Shown here one piece after another: positions 24,257 through 33,255 of a DNA stretch of 64,000 bases (position 1 is its first letter; every line of letters begins with the position of its first letter). The stretch is from Salinisphaera dokdonensis. Lineage in GTDB: Bacteria > Pseudomonadota > Gammaproteobacteria > Nevskiales > Salinisphaeraceae. The stretch lies in assembly GCF_040361215.1 (NCBI RefSeq), contig NZ_APND01000001.1, positions 682,001 through 746,000 of the forward strand. Direction: 5' to 3'. The position numbers and the translations under genes are program-made. The notes beneath the pieces are model-generated. The model had not been told where the DNA came from. It saw only the letters and a list, made by a program, of their open reading frames with translations, and ran no database searches.

Positions 24257-26500
24257 CTACCAGCGGTACTTCACCGAACCGATGATGCTGCGCGACTCGC
24301 CGTAGGTGGCGAAGAATGGCGGGTCGTCGGTTCCGCGTGCATAGGACGCACCCACATATTTCTTATCGAACAGGTTTCGCGCGTTGACTGCGAATTCATA
24401 GTTGTTCCAGTCGTAATGCACCGCTGCGTCGAACAGCGTGACGTCTGGTACTTCCGAGCTATTGGCGTTGTCGCCAAAGATCGAATCCTTGTAGCGCACG
24501 CCTGCACCGAAGCCGAGATCGGCAAGCGCGCCTTTCTGGATCGTATAGTCGGCCCAGACCGACGCCTGGTGCTCTGGCGACAACTGGGGACGGTTACCCT
24601 CGTTGCCCGACGCGCTTTGAGTGATCTCGGCGTCGACATACGCGTAGCTCGCGGTGACATCCAACCCTTCGGTCAGGCTCGCCACGGCTTCCACTTCCAC
24701 ACCCTGCGACTGCGCTTCGCCAACCTGTTGGGTCACGAAATTGGGGTCGGTGGTCAGATAGTTTTCGCGTGTGAGATCAAACAGCGCCACGGTCACGCCG
24801 TAGTTCGCGTTTTCCGGCATGTATTTCACACCGACCTCGTATTGGGTCGAGGTTTCCGGCTCATAAGCGTTGCCGTTGGCATCGGCACCGAGTGATGGCA
24901 GAAAGCCTTCGCTGTAGGCGAAGTAAGGCGATAGCCCGTTGTCTGCGGCGTAGAGCAGCGACCCACGCCAAGTAAACTCGTTGTCGTCCTGGGTCGTGGT
25001 CGTGCCCGTTAGATTATCGTTGGTACTACGACTGGCGCGGTCATAGCGACCACCGAGCGTGGCCACCCAGCGCTCGTCGAAAGTGACCTCATCCTGCAGA
25101 TAGAAGCCGATCTGATTCTGGGTTCCGCTTTGGTCGGCGAACGCCCCGGCCGCGTCGATATCCGGCTCGGTGCCGTATTGCGGGTCGTAGATATCGAGCG
25201 GGCTGGCCGCCTGAAAAGACTGGAACGACTTCAGGTTCGCGTGCTGATAATCGATACCGGCGATCACTACATGCTCTAGACGCTCGCCACTATCGAAGTC
25301 GATCTGGAACTGGTTATCCACCACCAGGCTGTCGAGTTCGCCGAGGTTGTTGTAGTTGGAGCGCGAGACGGTGCGGTCGCCGTCGAAATCAGACGCGTAG
25401 ACCGAGATGTCGTCCACCTGAATATCGGTATAGCGTGCGTTCTGGCGAAAAGTCAGATGATCGTCGAAGGTGTGCTCGAACTCGTAGCCGAGCATGTACG
25501 TCGTGCGGTCGTAGCGGTCGAGGCCCGGCTCACCGGTAAACCGGCTACGCGGAATTTCGCCGTTTTCACTATTGACCAGGGTGCCGCGAGCCGGATAGGC
25601 CTGCGAACTCTTGGTTTCATCTTTCTGATAGCTGGCAAGCAAGGTCAACTCGGTCGCGTCGGTGGGTGCCCAGGTCATCGACGGAGCAATATAGACGCGG
25701 TCGTTCTGGACGTAGTCGATCGCGGTATCGGCGTCGCGCGCCAAGCCAACCAGTCGATAAGCAACTTTATCGCTGTCGTTTACTGGGCCGCTGACATCAA
25801 ACTCACCCTGCACGTGATCGTGGCTACCATATTCGATCCCAACTTCACCGCGCTTTTCAAAGGTTGGGCGCTTGCTGACGTAGTTGACGAGACCGCCCGG
25901 CGCCGCCTGGCCATAGAGCGTGGAAGCCGGCCCCTTGGGCACTACAATGCGTTCGGCGCCATAGGGTTCATAGTTATAAGTGACAGCGGTACCGGACCCT
26001 CCAACCACCGGGGGCGCGATGAGCTTGAGACCGTCCCGGTAGAGGGAATTGTCACTGACATCGAAACCACGAATCCTCAGGAAGGTATAGCGCGGTTCAA
26101 AACCAAAGGGCGATCCACTGACCCCGGCCGAGCCGTACTCAAGCACGTTGGCAAGACTGTCGGCCTGGCGATCCTGAATCTGATCGTTGGTGATGACCGA
26201 TACGGTTTGAGCCGTCTTGGATAGCGGCGTATCAGTCTTGGTGGCCGAGCGCTCACGCTTGACGTTATAGCCATCAACCGGCGCGTAGATATTGGGGACT
26301 GTCGATTCCACTTCTACCGTGCCAAGACTTAGGCTGCCTTGCGCGTCGCCTTGTTCGTTATCGCCGTTGACCGACTGCGCCCAAGCCGTCGATGCGAGTC
26401 CAAGACCCGATACGCCGAGCGTCGTAGATAGCACCACCGTAAACAGCGGCATACGCCGCCGAGCAATAGCGGCCGCAAGACGATAACAACTTGTTTCCAT
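24257..26500 (-). CDS. TonB-dependent siderophore receptor (FhuA/FoxA-like)
   Basis: This is a 747-residue outer-membrane receptor. A signal peptide of about 41 residues ends STAWAQ. The plug domain follows (TPLSKTAQTVSVITNDQIQDRQADSLANVLEY; RGFDVSDNSLYRDGLK; ERIVVPKGPASTLYGQAAPGGLVNYVSKRP), then the beta-barrel, with the last residue an aromatic Trp (SVKYRW). It probably takes up the ferric siderophore made by the next four genes, as FoxA and FhuA do for ferrioxamine and ferrichrome. Two Fur-like sites lie 78-131 bases upstream. An AAGGGAG ribosome site is 9 bases before the ATG. Confidence 0.94.
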   Translation of the reverse strand: METSCYRLAAAIARRRMPLFTVVLSTTLGVSGLGLASTAWAQSVNGDNEQGDAQGSLSLGTVEVESTVPNIYAPVDGYNVKRERSATKTDTPLSKTAQTVSVITNDQIQDRQADSLANVLEYGSAGVSGSPFGFEPRYTFLRIRGFDVSDNSLYRDGLKLIAPPVVGGSGTAVTYNYEPYGAERIVVPKGPASTLYGQAAPGGLVNYVSKRPTFEKRGEVGIEYGSHDHVQGEFDVSGPVNDSDKVAYRLVGLARDADTAIDYVQNDRVYIAPSMTWAPTDATELTLLASYQKDETKSSQAYPARGTLVNSENGEIPRSRFTGEPGLDRYDRTTYMLGYEFEHTFDDHLTFRQNARYTDIQVDDISVYASDFDGDRTVSRSNYNNLGELDSLVVDNQFQIDFDSGERLEHVVIAGIDYQHANLKSFQSFQAASPLDIYDPQYGTEPDIDAAGAFADQSGTQNQIGFYLQDEVTFDERWVATLGGRYDRASRSTNDNLTGTTTTQDDNEFTWRGSLLYAADNGLSPYFAYSEGFLPSLGADANGNAYEPETSTQYEVGVKYMPENANYGVTVALFDLTRENYLTTDPNFVTQQVGEAQSQGVEVEAVASLTEGLDVTASYAYVDAEITQSASGNEGNRPQLSPEHQASVWADYTIQKGALADLGFGAGVRYKDSIFGDNANSSEVPDVTLFDAAVHYDWNNYEFAVNARNLFDKKYVGASYARGTDDPPFFATYGESRSIIGSVKYRW

Positions 26501-26577
26501 TCCCCAGAACTCCCTTTGAAAAACCCGCGGCGTGATTTGTCCGCAGCCGAACCCAGTAGCGACTCGCGGATCATCAA

Positions 26578-26598
26578 TGCGAATAATTATTATTTAAC
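26578..26598 (-). promoter_or_regulatory. candidate Fur box 1
   Basis: The AT-rich, near-palindromic TGCGAATAATTATTATTTAAC stands out in a GC-rich region 78 bases upstream of the receptor start. It resembles the Fur consensus of repeated ATAAT/ATTAT hexamers. Iron repression of the siderophore operon is expected. Confidence 0.6.
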
Positions 26599-26611
26599 AC
26601 GCACCTTAGGT

Positions 26612-26631
26612 CAAATAAGACTCATTCTCAA
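26612..26631 (-). promoter_or_regulatory. candidate Fur box 2
   Basis: Read on the minus strand this is TTGAGAATGAGTCTTATTTG, which fits the Fur core GAtAATGAtaatcATTaTc at most positions. It lies 13 bases beyond box 1, giving a tandem arrangement typical of strongly iron-regulated promoters. Confidence 0.5.
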
Positions 26632-26748
26632 ATAGCAGAAAACGGGCGTGTCAAACACCGGGACTGGTATATGGAAGACTCGAGTTAGCTGACGATCGAG
26701 CCGCACATCGCGCAGGACGGCGGCGCCATAGCCCAGGGCCTGGATCGC

Positions 26749-27589
26749 TCAGGTATTGAGAATCACTCCGCCGTTGAGATGCAAGGTCTGGCCGGTCATG
26801 TAGGACGACTCCTCGCAGGCGAGATAGACATAGGCCGGCGCGATTTCGCTGGGTTGCGCCGCGCGATCCATCGGGACCTGGCCACCGAAGTGCGCCGTTT
26901 TTCGGCACCGAAACTGGCAGGGATCACCGGCGTCCAGACCGGGCCCGGCGCCACCGCGTTCACGCGGCGAGCGACTGCGCCAGAGAGCGAACCAGCCCCT
27001 GAATCGCCCCCTTGGTCGCAGAATAATCGATCAGCGTGTCGTTACCTTTGAAGGCATTGACCGACGACGTGGCGATGATCACGTCGCCTTCGCCCATATG
27101 CGGCACCGCGGCCTTGCACAGGTGGAAGTGGCTGAAGATGTTGGTCCGAAAGGTGCGCAGCAGCTGCTCTTCCGGAATCTCGGTGATGTCCGCCCAGTCG
27201 TATTGTTCTGCAGCATTGTTGACCAGGATATTAATCCGACCGAACGTGGCGAGCGTGTCGTCCACAACCTGGCGGCAAAAGTCCGAGTCGCCGACGTCAC
27301 CTCTCAGGATCCGACAACGACGCCCGCGTTGTTCCACTTCGCGTTGCGTTTCGGCCGCGTCGTCATCCTCTTCGAGGTGCACGAGCACCACGTCGGCGCC
27401 TTCGGCCGCATAGTGCACTGCCACGGCGCGACCGATGCCGCTGTCGCCGCCCGTGATGACGGCCACCTTGTCGCGCAGCTTGTTGGCCGGTCGGTAGCTG
27501 TCGCGGATGATCTCCGGGGTCGGCTGCATGGCCGATTCGTTGCCCGGCTGTTCGGCCTGGGATTGCTTCGGTCGCTTCTGGTCACTCAC
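26749..27589 (-). pseudogene. frameshifted short-chain dehydrogenase (YghA-like)
   Basis: Translation from 27589 gives an SDR: the leading tail with PTPEIIRDSYRPANKL, the NADP motif TGGDSGIGRAVA, NNAAEQ, and the catalytic SSVNAFKGNDTLIDYSATKGA. It stops early at 26960 after SLAQSLAA. The conserved remainder is present in other frames: VNAVAPGPVWTPVIPASFGAEK follows the premature stop, and after a second shift near 26900 comes HFGGQVPMDRAAQPSE to the normal C terminus LHLNGGVILNT, ending at 26749. Two lesions (a deletion of about 13 bases near 26962 and a shift near 26900) are needed. Homologues of about 285 residues reduce aldehydes with NADPH. One lesion could be sequencing error; two make a real pseudogene more likely. 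Confidence 0.8.
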
Positions 27590-27695
27590 GGCGGCAGAAC
27601 TCCGGTAGGAATCGAACGTTTCCTACTCTAGTTCTGCCGCACGCGAGCGACCATCCGGTTTTATGCCGATCGTTATACGGCGCGACGCTTGGCGA

Positions 27696-28514
27696 TCAGT
27701 GAAAAATTGCGACGTTCTGGCGGCCGATCACCATGGGCTCGCCCGCGCGATTCCATACCGTCATCGCCTGCGAGGAATAGCCGTCGCGCGCGTACTCGGC
27801 GCGGCTGGAACTCAGCCACCAGCCGTCCTCGGTCTGTGGCGCGTCGCTGAGCACATCGAAGTGCCAGGTCATGGTGCTGATCGGCGCCGGCTCGCTGAAG
27901 CTCGCCATCGAGGCCGGCGGCAATGCATCGGCGAGTGCAGCGAGGCCGACGATGACCGGGTCGATCTTCGTATCCTTGTGACGAATCCAGGCCAGATATT
28001 CCGGCGATTCCGAGCCGGTGACGGGCATCGAGCCGCCGACGAAACGACTGTCGAAATGCTGGGTGAAGTTCGGGGCGAGACGCCCGGCCGCGGTGAAGAA
28101 GCCAGTCTCGCATGCTTCCGGCGCCGCGGCCTGCGGCGCCGCGAAATCGACGTGGTCGATCCGCGACTCGCGCGCCTTGCCGAAACACAGGATTGCGCGG
28201 GCCGCGATATCGGTATCGCTCAGCAGATCCACAGCCACGAAAGCGGTCGACTTGCCCCGGCGCAGCACCGTCGGGCGAATTGCGAGGTCACTGCCCGACG
28301 GGCCGATGAAGCTGCATTCCACGGACCGCAGCGGCGGCAGATCGTCGCCCAGGTGGTCATAGGTGGCCTGCAGGCACAGCGCGACCGACAGGCCGCCGTA
28401 GATGGCACGGCCCTGCATCCAGTCGGCCGGCACGCTGACACGGGACAGATCGCCGTCTTTCACCATGGCGGCGAGCAGTTGGGACAACGGGGTACGCGCT
28501 TCGTCATCGGACAT
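27696..28514 (-). CDS. acyl-CoA thioesterase-like (double hotdog) protein
   Basis: This is a 272-residue protein of the TesB-like / 4HBT_3 family. The first hotdog has IYGGLSVALCLQAT and RSVECSFIGPSGSDLAIRPTVLRRGKSTAFVAVDLL. The second has a DPVIVGLAALADALPPAS segment and TWHFDVLSDAPQTEDGWWLSSSRAEYARDGYSSQAMTVWNRAGEPM. It probably hydrolyses acyl-CoAs; substrate unknown. The start at 28514 has AAGGAA upstream, and the frame extends to 28538 without a better start. It lies downstream of the HAD phosphatase on the same strand. Confidence 0.83.
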   Translation of the reverse strand: MSDDEARTPLSQLLAAMVKDGDLSRVSVPADWMQGRAIYGGLSVALCLQATYDHLGDDLPPLRSVECSFIGPSGSDLAIRPTVLRRGKSTAFVAVDLLSDTDIAARAILCFGKARESRIDHVDFAAPQAAAPEACETGFFTAAGRLAPNFTQHFDSRFVGGSMPVTGSESPEYLAWIRHKDTKIDPVIVGLAALADALPPASMASFSEPAPISTMTWHFDVLSDAPQTEDGWWLSSSRAEYARDGYSSQAMTVWNRAGEPMVIGRQNVAIFH

Positions 28515-28592
28515 GAAATGGGTTCCTTGCAGGCACAAAGATCCAAGCCTATCGCAATACGTCGGCGTATGGCAGAGCGCGACTCATTACCG

Positions 28593-29249
28593 CTAGGCTC
28601 GACAGGCCATGAGCGTGTCCCGCATCACCTCGAGCGTCGGAAAGAAATACTCCGGCGACTCGGCCAGCAGCTCGGCTTCGCTGCCGTAGCCGTAGCCGAC
28701 CGCTGCACTCGCCACCCCGTTATGGCGCGCACCCACCAAGTCGAACGAGCGGTCGCCGATCATCAGCGTATCGCTGGCGGCCAACTTCTCCGCGCGCAGG
28801 ATATGCGCGATCAGCGCCTGTTTTTCGGTACGCGTGCCGTCGAGTTCGCTGCCATAGACGCTGCAGAAGAACGGATCCAGCTCGAAATGACGGATGATCT
28901 GGCGCGCATAGAACCACGGCTTGGACGTGGCTACGAACAGCTGGCGACCACTGCGTTGCAGTCCGGCCAGCAGTTCTCGCATGCCGTCGTAGACCACGTT
29001 CTCGAACATGCCGGTACGCCCGAAACGCTCGCGATAATCATCGACCGCCTGGCTCGCGCCGGCGTCATCGAAGCCGTAGAAGCGCATGAACGACTGCTTC
29101 AGTGGCGGCCCGATGAAACACTCGAGCGTCGCGAGATCATCGACCTGCACGCCCTGGCACGCCAGTGCGTACTGCACGCAGCGGGTAATGCCATCACGCG
29201 GATCGGTCAGTGTGCCGTCCAGATCAAATAACAGAATCTTGTATCGCAT
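28593..29249 (-). CDS. HAD phosphatase, phosphoglycolate phosphatase-like
   Basis: This is a 218-residue HAD-family hydrolase with the four motifs: DLDGTLTDPRDGI (Asp nucleophile at residue 9), VATSKPW (motif II), a Lys in RTEKQALIAHIL (motif III), and MIGDRSFDLVGA (motif IV). The helical cap sits between motifs I and II, as in Gph and PpaX. It probably dephosphorylates a small phosphometabolite such as 2-phosphoglycolate. It is divergent from the RlpA-like gene. Confidence 0.88.
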   Translation of the reverse strand: MRYKILLFDLDGTLTDPRDGITRCVQYALACQGVQVDDLATLECFIGPPLKQSFMRFYGFDDAGASQAVDDYRERFGRTGMFENVVYDGMRELLAGLQRSGRQLFVATSKPWFYARQIIRHFELDPFFCSVYGSELDGTRTEKQALIAHILRAEKLAASDTLMIGDRSFDLVGARHNGVASAAVGYGYGSEAELLAESPEYFFPTLEVMRDTLMACRA

Positions 29250-29402
29250 ACATCGACCCTTACCTCCTCACGCCGGCCCCTTTCTCGCGTGGCCTGACGC
29301 CGCACCCCGGGCCCCCTCGGCCCACAGGCATATAAGCAAGAACCCCGCCGTAATGTCGATCCGACGAGGACGGGATCGGGTTTTACCGGTAGCCTTGCGC
29401 CC

Positions 29403-29843
29403 ATGAACGCGCCCGCCCCAGCCTCTGTCGGCACCGCCTACGCCACCACTTGCGGCCCGCACACGCGGCAGATTTTACTCGTTGCCTTGCTTGCGGGCGC
29501 ATGCCTGCTCGCCGGCTGCGCGAGCCTGCGCGGTACCGGCAGCGACACCGCGGTCTACCAGCGCGGCGAAGCCTCCTACTACGGTGCCCGCTTTCAAGGC
29601 CGGCGCACGGCCAGCGGCGAACGCTTCGACGCGAATCGCCTGACGGCCGCGCACCGCAGCCTGCCGATGGGCTCGCGGCTGCGCGTAACCAATAACGACA
29701 ACGGCCGCTCGGTGGTCGTGCGCGTCAACGACCGCGGCCCGCATGTGCGCGGGCGCGTCATCGATCTGTCCCGTGCTGCAGCTAGCCGGCTGGACATGAT
29801 CCGCAGCGGCGTCGCGCCGGTCACGCTGCGCCGGCTCGACTGA
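29403..29843 (+). CDS. RlpA-like septal-ring lipoprotein
   Basis: This is a 146-residue protein. A signal with lipobox LLAGC (Cys39) makes it a lipoprotein. The double-psi beta-barrel follows: GEASYYGARFQGRRTASGERFDANRLTAAHRSLPMGSRLRVTN and VRVNDRGPHVRGRVIDLSRAAAS. RlpA proteins are lytic transglycosylases acting on naked glycan strands. This one lacks the C-terminal SPOR domain of longer RlpA proteins, so septal targeting is not assured. It is convergent with the flavoprotein gene, three bases apart. Confidence 0.88.
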   Translation: MNAPAPASVGTAYATTCGPHTRQILLVALLAGACLLAGCASLRGTGSDTAVYQRGEASYYGARFQGRRTASGERFDANRLTAAHRSLPMGSRLRVTNNDNGRSVVVRVNDRGPHVRGRVIDLSRAAASRLDMIRSGVAPVTLRRLD

Positions 29844-29846
29844 CCC

Positions 29847-31505
29847 CTAGACGATCGTCGCCGCATGGCGGCCGGCACAACGCCCCGAGAAGATGCAGCC
29901 GCCCAGAAAGGTGCCTTCGAGCGCGTTGTAGCCGTGATAGCCGCCGCCGCCGAAACCGGCGACCTCGCCCGCCGCATAGAGCCCGGTGATCGGCTCGCCA
30001 GTCGCATCCAGAACCTGGCCATCGAGATTGGTATGCAGCCCGCCCAGCGTCTTGCGGGTAAGGATATGCAGGCGCACCGCGATCAACGGCCCGTTGGCCG
30101 GATCGAGAATCTTGTGCGGCGATGCGGTCCGGAACAGCTTGTCGCCGATATAGCGGCGCGCGCCGTGGATCGCCGTCACCTGAGCATCCTTGGAATAGGC
30201 ATTGTCGATCTGCAGATCCCGGGCGACGATCTCGGCCTCGAGCGCGGCGCGATCGATCTGCTCGTTGCCCGCCAGCCGGTTCATGCCGGCCACCAGTTCG
30301 CCGATGTCGTCGGCGACGATGAAATCCTCGCCGTGTTCCTTGAACGCCTCGACCGGCGGCGGCGCGCCCTTGGACAGACGGCTCTTGAGCACTTCGCGCC
30401 ACTGCTGCGACGTCATATCCGGGTTCTGTTCCGAACCGGACAGCGCGAATTCCTTTTCGATGATCTTCTGCGTGAGCACGAACCAGGAATAATCATGGCC
30501 TGTGGCCAGAATCTCGCGCAGCGTGGAGAGCGTATCGAAACCGGGCAGACACGGGGCAGGCAGGCGTCGGCCATTCGCATCGAACCAAAGCGACGACGGC
30601 CCCGGAATGATGCGGATGCCGTGCATCGGCCAGATCGGGTTCCAGTTCTTGATGCCTTCGGTGTAGTGCCACATGCGATCGTTGTTGATGATCGCGGCAC
30701 CCGCTTCGTTGGTGATCTCGAGCATGCGCCCATCCACATGGTGCGGCACGCCCGAGATCATGTTCGCCGGCGCCGCGCCGAGGCGCTCGACCGGCCAGTT
30801 GGCACGCACCCGTTCGTGATTGCCGCCAATGCCGCCTGCAGTCACCAGCACCGCACCGGCGCTGAACTCGAACGCGCCGGTAATTTCGCGGCTGGATTGT
30901 TCACCACGTTCGACCGTGCTCGGCGCCAGAGTCTCGCCGGCCACGCCGGTCGCCGCGCCGTCGGTCATCACCACACGGCTGACCTGATGCCGGCATTTGA
31001 GCGTGATCCGCCCGGCGTCCATATGTTCGCGCACGCGCCGCTCGAAGGGCGCGACCGTGCCCGGGCCGGTGCCCCAGGTGAGATGAAAACGCGGCACCGA
31101 ATTGCCGTGGCCGCTGGCCAGCGATCCGCCGCGCTCGGCCCAGCCCACGACCGGAAACCAGCGCATGCCCTGTTCGTACAGCCAGGGGCGCATCTCGCCG
31201 GCCGAGAACTCGATGAAAGCCTCGGCGACCTTGCGCGGCCAGTAATCCTCGGGGCGATCGAAACCGGCGGAGCCCAACCAGTCGGCCATCGCCAGCTCCG
31301 GGCTGTCCTTGATGCGCATACGCCGCTGCTCTGGCGTGTCGATCATGAACAGCCCGCCCAGCGACCAGAACGCCTGGCCGCCGACCGAGTTCTCGCCTTC
31401 CTGCTCGACGATGAGCACGGACTTGCCGGCATCGGCCAGCTCCGCGGCGGCGACCAGCCCCGCCAGACCTGCACCTACGACAATACTGTCCGCTTTTTCG
31501 ACCAT
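29847..31505 (-). CDS. FAD-binding dehydrogenase (KstD/fumarate-reductase fold)
   Basis: This is a 552-residue flavoprotein. The N-terminal dinucleotide fold VVGAGLAGLVAAAELADAGKSVLIVEQE is followed by NSVGGQAFWSLGGLFMIDTPEQRRMRI, as in a conserved family of FAD-binding dehydrogenases. The C-terminal FAD motif is LYAAGEVAGFGGGGYHGYNALEGTFLGGCIFSGR. The family is related to 3-ketosteroid dehydrogenases and fumarate reductases; its substrates are unknown. There is no signal peptide. It stands alone. Confidence 0.88.
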   Translation of the reverse strand: MVEKADSIVVGAGLAGLVAAAELADAGKSVLIVEQEGENSVGGQAFWSLGGLFMIDTPEQRRMRIKDSPELAMADWLGSAGFDRPEDYWPRKVAEAFIEFSAGEMRPWLYEQGMRWFPVVGWAERGGSLASGHGNSVPRFHLTWGTGPGTVAPFERRVREHMDAGRITLKCRHQVSRVVMTDGAATGVAGETLAPSTVERGEQSSREITGAFEFSAGAVLVTAGGIGGNHERVRANWPVERLGAAPANMISGVPHHVDGRMLEITNEAGAAIINNDRMWHYTEGIKNWNPIWPMHGIRIIPGPSSLWFDANGRRLPAPCLPGFDTLSTLREILATGHDYSWFVLTQKIIEKEFALSGSEQNPDMTSQQWREVLKSRLSKGAPPPVEAFKEHGEDFIVADDIGELVAGMNRLAGNEQIDRAALEAEIVARDLQIDNAYSKDAQVTAIHGARRYIGDKLFRTASPHKILDPANGPLIAVRLHILTRKTLGGLHTNLDGQVLDATGEPITGLYAAGEVAGFGGGGYHGYNALEGTFLGGCIFSGRCAGRHAATIV

Positions 31506-31620
31506 GTCTCATCCCCTCGTCGCGCTTATCGACACGCGTTGTTTTCGTTTGCCCGAGTGTAGCGGCGGCTACTGCGGGCGACTACCGAAAACCGCGCGTC
31601 GTGCAGCAGAGATGGCCGGG

Positions 31621-32229
31621 CTAGGCCGACATCGCGGCCTTGGTCTCGGCCTGGCCGAAGACGCTTACCAGATGCTCGCGATAACGGGCCCGCTGGGCAT
31701 CGACCGACGGCGCCTTCATCACGTCCGTGGCCAGGAACGTCGGCATCGCTTCGAGGCCAAGAAATTCCTGCGACTTGTGGAACGGGAAATAGACGCCGTC
31801 GATGCCGCGACCCTCGAAGAATTCATCCAGCCGGTCGAAGGCGGCCTGGGGCGCGTTCCAGGTCAGCGACAGCATGTAGCGACGGCCCTGCAGCAGGCCG
31901 CCGGTGCCGTAATGGCGATCCGGATCGCGCCGGCTACGGCCGTCACTGGCATAGAGGCTGCCGTGGCCTTCGGTGAGCACTTCGTCGAGATAGCGCTTGA
32001 CGATCCACGGCGTGCCCATCCACCAGCCGGGCATCTGGTAGACGATTGCGTCCGCCCAGAGGAATTTCTCGACTTCCGCCGCGACGTCGTAGCCGGCGTC
32101 GATATCGGTCGTACGCAGATCATGGTCGAGGGCCGTGAGCGTCTCGATCGCGGTGTCGTGCAGCGTGGTATTGAGGCGCCCACTGGAATGAGCGAACGGG
32201 CGTTGGCCGTTGAGCAGAAGAATGTTCAT
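31621..32229 (-). CDS. mdaB: MdaB-like NAD(P)H quinone reductase
   Basis: This is a 202-residue flavodoxin-fold protein. The start MNILLLNGQRPFAHSSGRLNTTLHDTA and the YQMPGWWMGTPWIVKRYLDEVLTEG segment are typical of MdaB (modulator of drug activity B), a two-electron FMN/FAD quinone reductase that guards against quinone redox cycling. The start at 32229 matches the family; the upstream ATG at 32328 lies in the divergent promoter. It is divergent from a LysR regulator 108 bases away, which probably controls it. Confidence 0.9.
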   Translation of the reverse strand: MNILLLNGQRPFAHSSGRLNTTLHDTAIETLTALDHDLRTTDIDAGYDVAAEVEKFLWADAIVYQMPGWWMGTPWIVKRYLDEVLTEGHGSLYASDGRSRRDPDRHYGTGGLLQGRRYMLSLTWNAPQAAFDRLDEFFEGRGIDGVYFPFHKSQEFLGLEAMPTFLATDVMKAPSVDAQRARYREHLVSVFGQAETKAAMSA

Positions 32230-32337
32230 GACAGGGTCTCGAAGCGGTTCGAAGTATGAAACGACGCGCAGTCTGGCGCGTTCACGCCCTGCTCGAAACG
32301 GGATAAACTGCAAATCATTATTGACCATTAATCAACA

Positions 32338-33231
32338 ATGAAAACGACGCTGGCAGAACATCAGGTCTTCGTCGCGGTCGTCGACAGCGGCTCGATCACC
32401 GCGGCCGCCGAACGGCTCGGCCAGACCGTATCCGGCGTCAGCCGTGGCCTCGCCCGGCTGGAGGACAAGCTGGGCACCACCCTGCTCGCGCGCACGACAC
32501 GCCGGGTGAAACTAACCGAGGAAGGCCGCGAGCTGTTGCCTCGTTCGCGGGTGCTGCTCGACGCCGCGGACGACGCCGAACAGGCGATGGCGCTGCGCCG
32601 CGAAGAACCGACCGGCACACTGCGTATCAACGCCGCGCCAACCTTCATGCAGTCGGTCATCGTGCCGCAGATCGGTGCGTTCCGGGCGCTCTATCCGCAG
32701 ATCACGCTGGCGCTGGATACCCACGACCGTTTCATCGACCTGCTCGAACAGCGCACCGACGTTGCCATCCGGATCGGCGCGCTCGAGGATTCCACCCTGC
32801 ACGCCCGCCCGCTCGGCCATACCCGCCTGCGCCTGGTCGCGAGCCCGGCCTATCTGGCGCGCCACGGCATGCCGACATCGGTAGCCGATCTCGCGAACCA
32901 CGCGCTGCTCGGATTCAACCAGATGCCGCATCTCAATGCCTGGCCGGTAAAAGATGCGCGCGGGCGTGATCTGCAGATCACGCCGACCGTATCGGCCTCC
33001 AGCGCGAGCACGCTCATCGCGCTGGCCCTGGCCGGTGAAGGCATCACCAGCATGGCCGACTACATCACCCGCGAACTGGTCGCCGACGGTCGGCTGCAGC
33101 CGGTGCTCGTCGACCGGATCGAGGATCGGCGGCAGGCGATCCATGCGGTCTATTATCGCAATACCGCGCTGGCGCTGCGGATTGAACTGTTCCTGGATTT
33201 TCTCGCCGGACGGATCGCCGGGCTGCTGTAG
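32338..33231 (+). CDS. LysR-family transcriptional regulator
   Basis: This is a 297-residue regulator. An N-terminal helix-turn-helix (VVDSGSITAAAERLGQTVSGVSRGLARLEDKLGTTLLARTTRRVKLT) precedes a substrate-binding effector domain (PTGTLRINAAPTFMQSVIVP ... RTDVAIRIGALEDSTLHARPLG). Divergent orientation next to mdaB suggests it regulates that quinone reductase, perhaps in response to quinones. It ends 24 bases before the convergent hydrolase gene. Confidence 0.92.
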   Translation: MKTTLAEHQVFVAVVDSGSITAAAERLGQTVSGVSRGLARLEDKLGTTLLARTTRRVKLTEEGRELLPRSRVLLDAADDAEQAMALRREEPTGTLRINAAPTFMQSVIVPQIGAFRALYPQITLALDTHDRFIDLLEQRTDVAIRIGALEDSTLHARPLGHTRLRLVASPAYLARHGMPTSVADLANHALLGFNQMPHLNAWPVKDARGRDLQITPTVSASSASTLIALALAGEGITSMADYITRELVADGRLQPVLVDRIEDRRQAIHAVYYRNTALALRIELFLDFLAGRIAGLL

Positions 33232-33255
33232 CCTTGACCTGGCCGTGGCCCGGCG

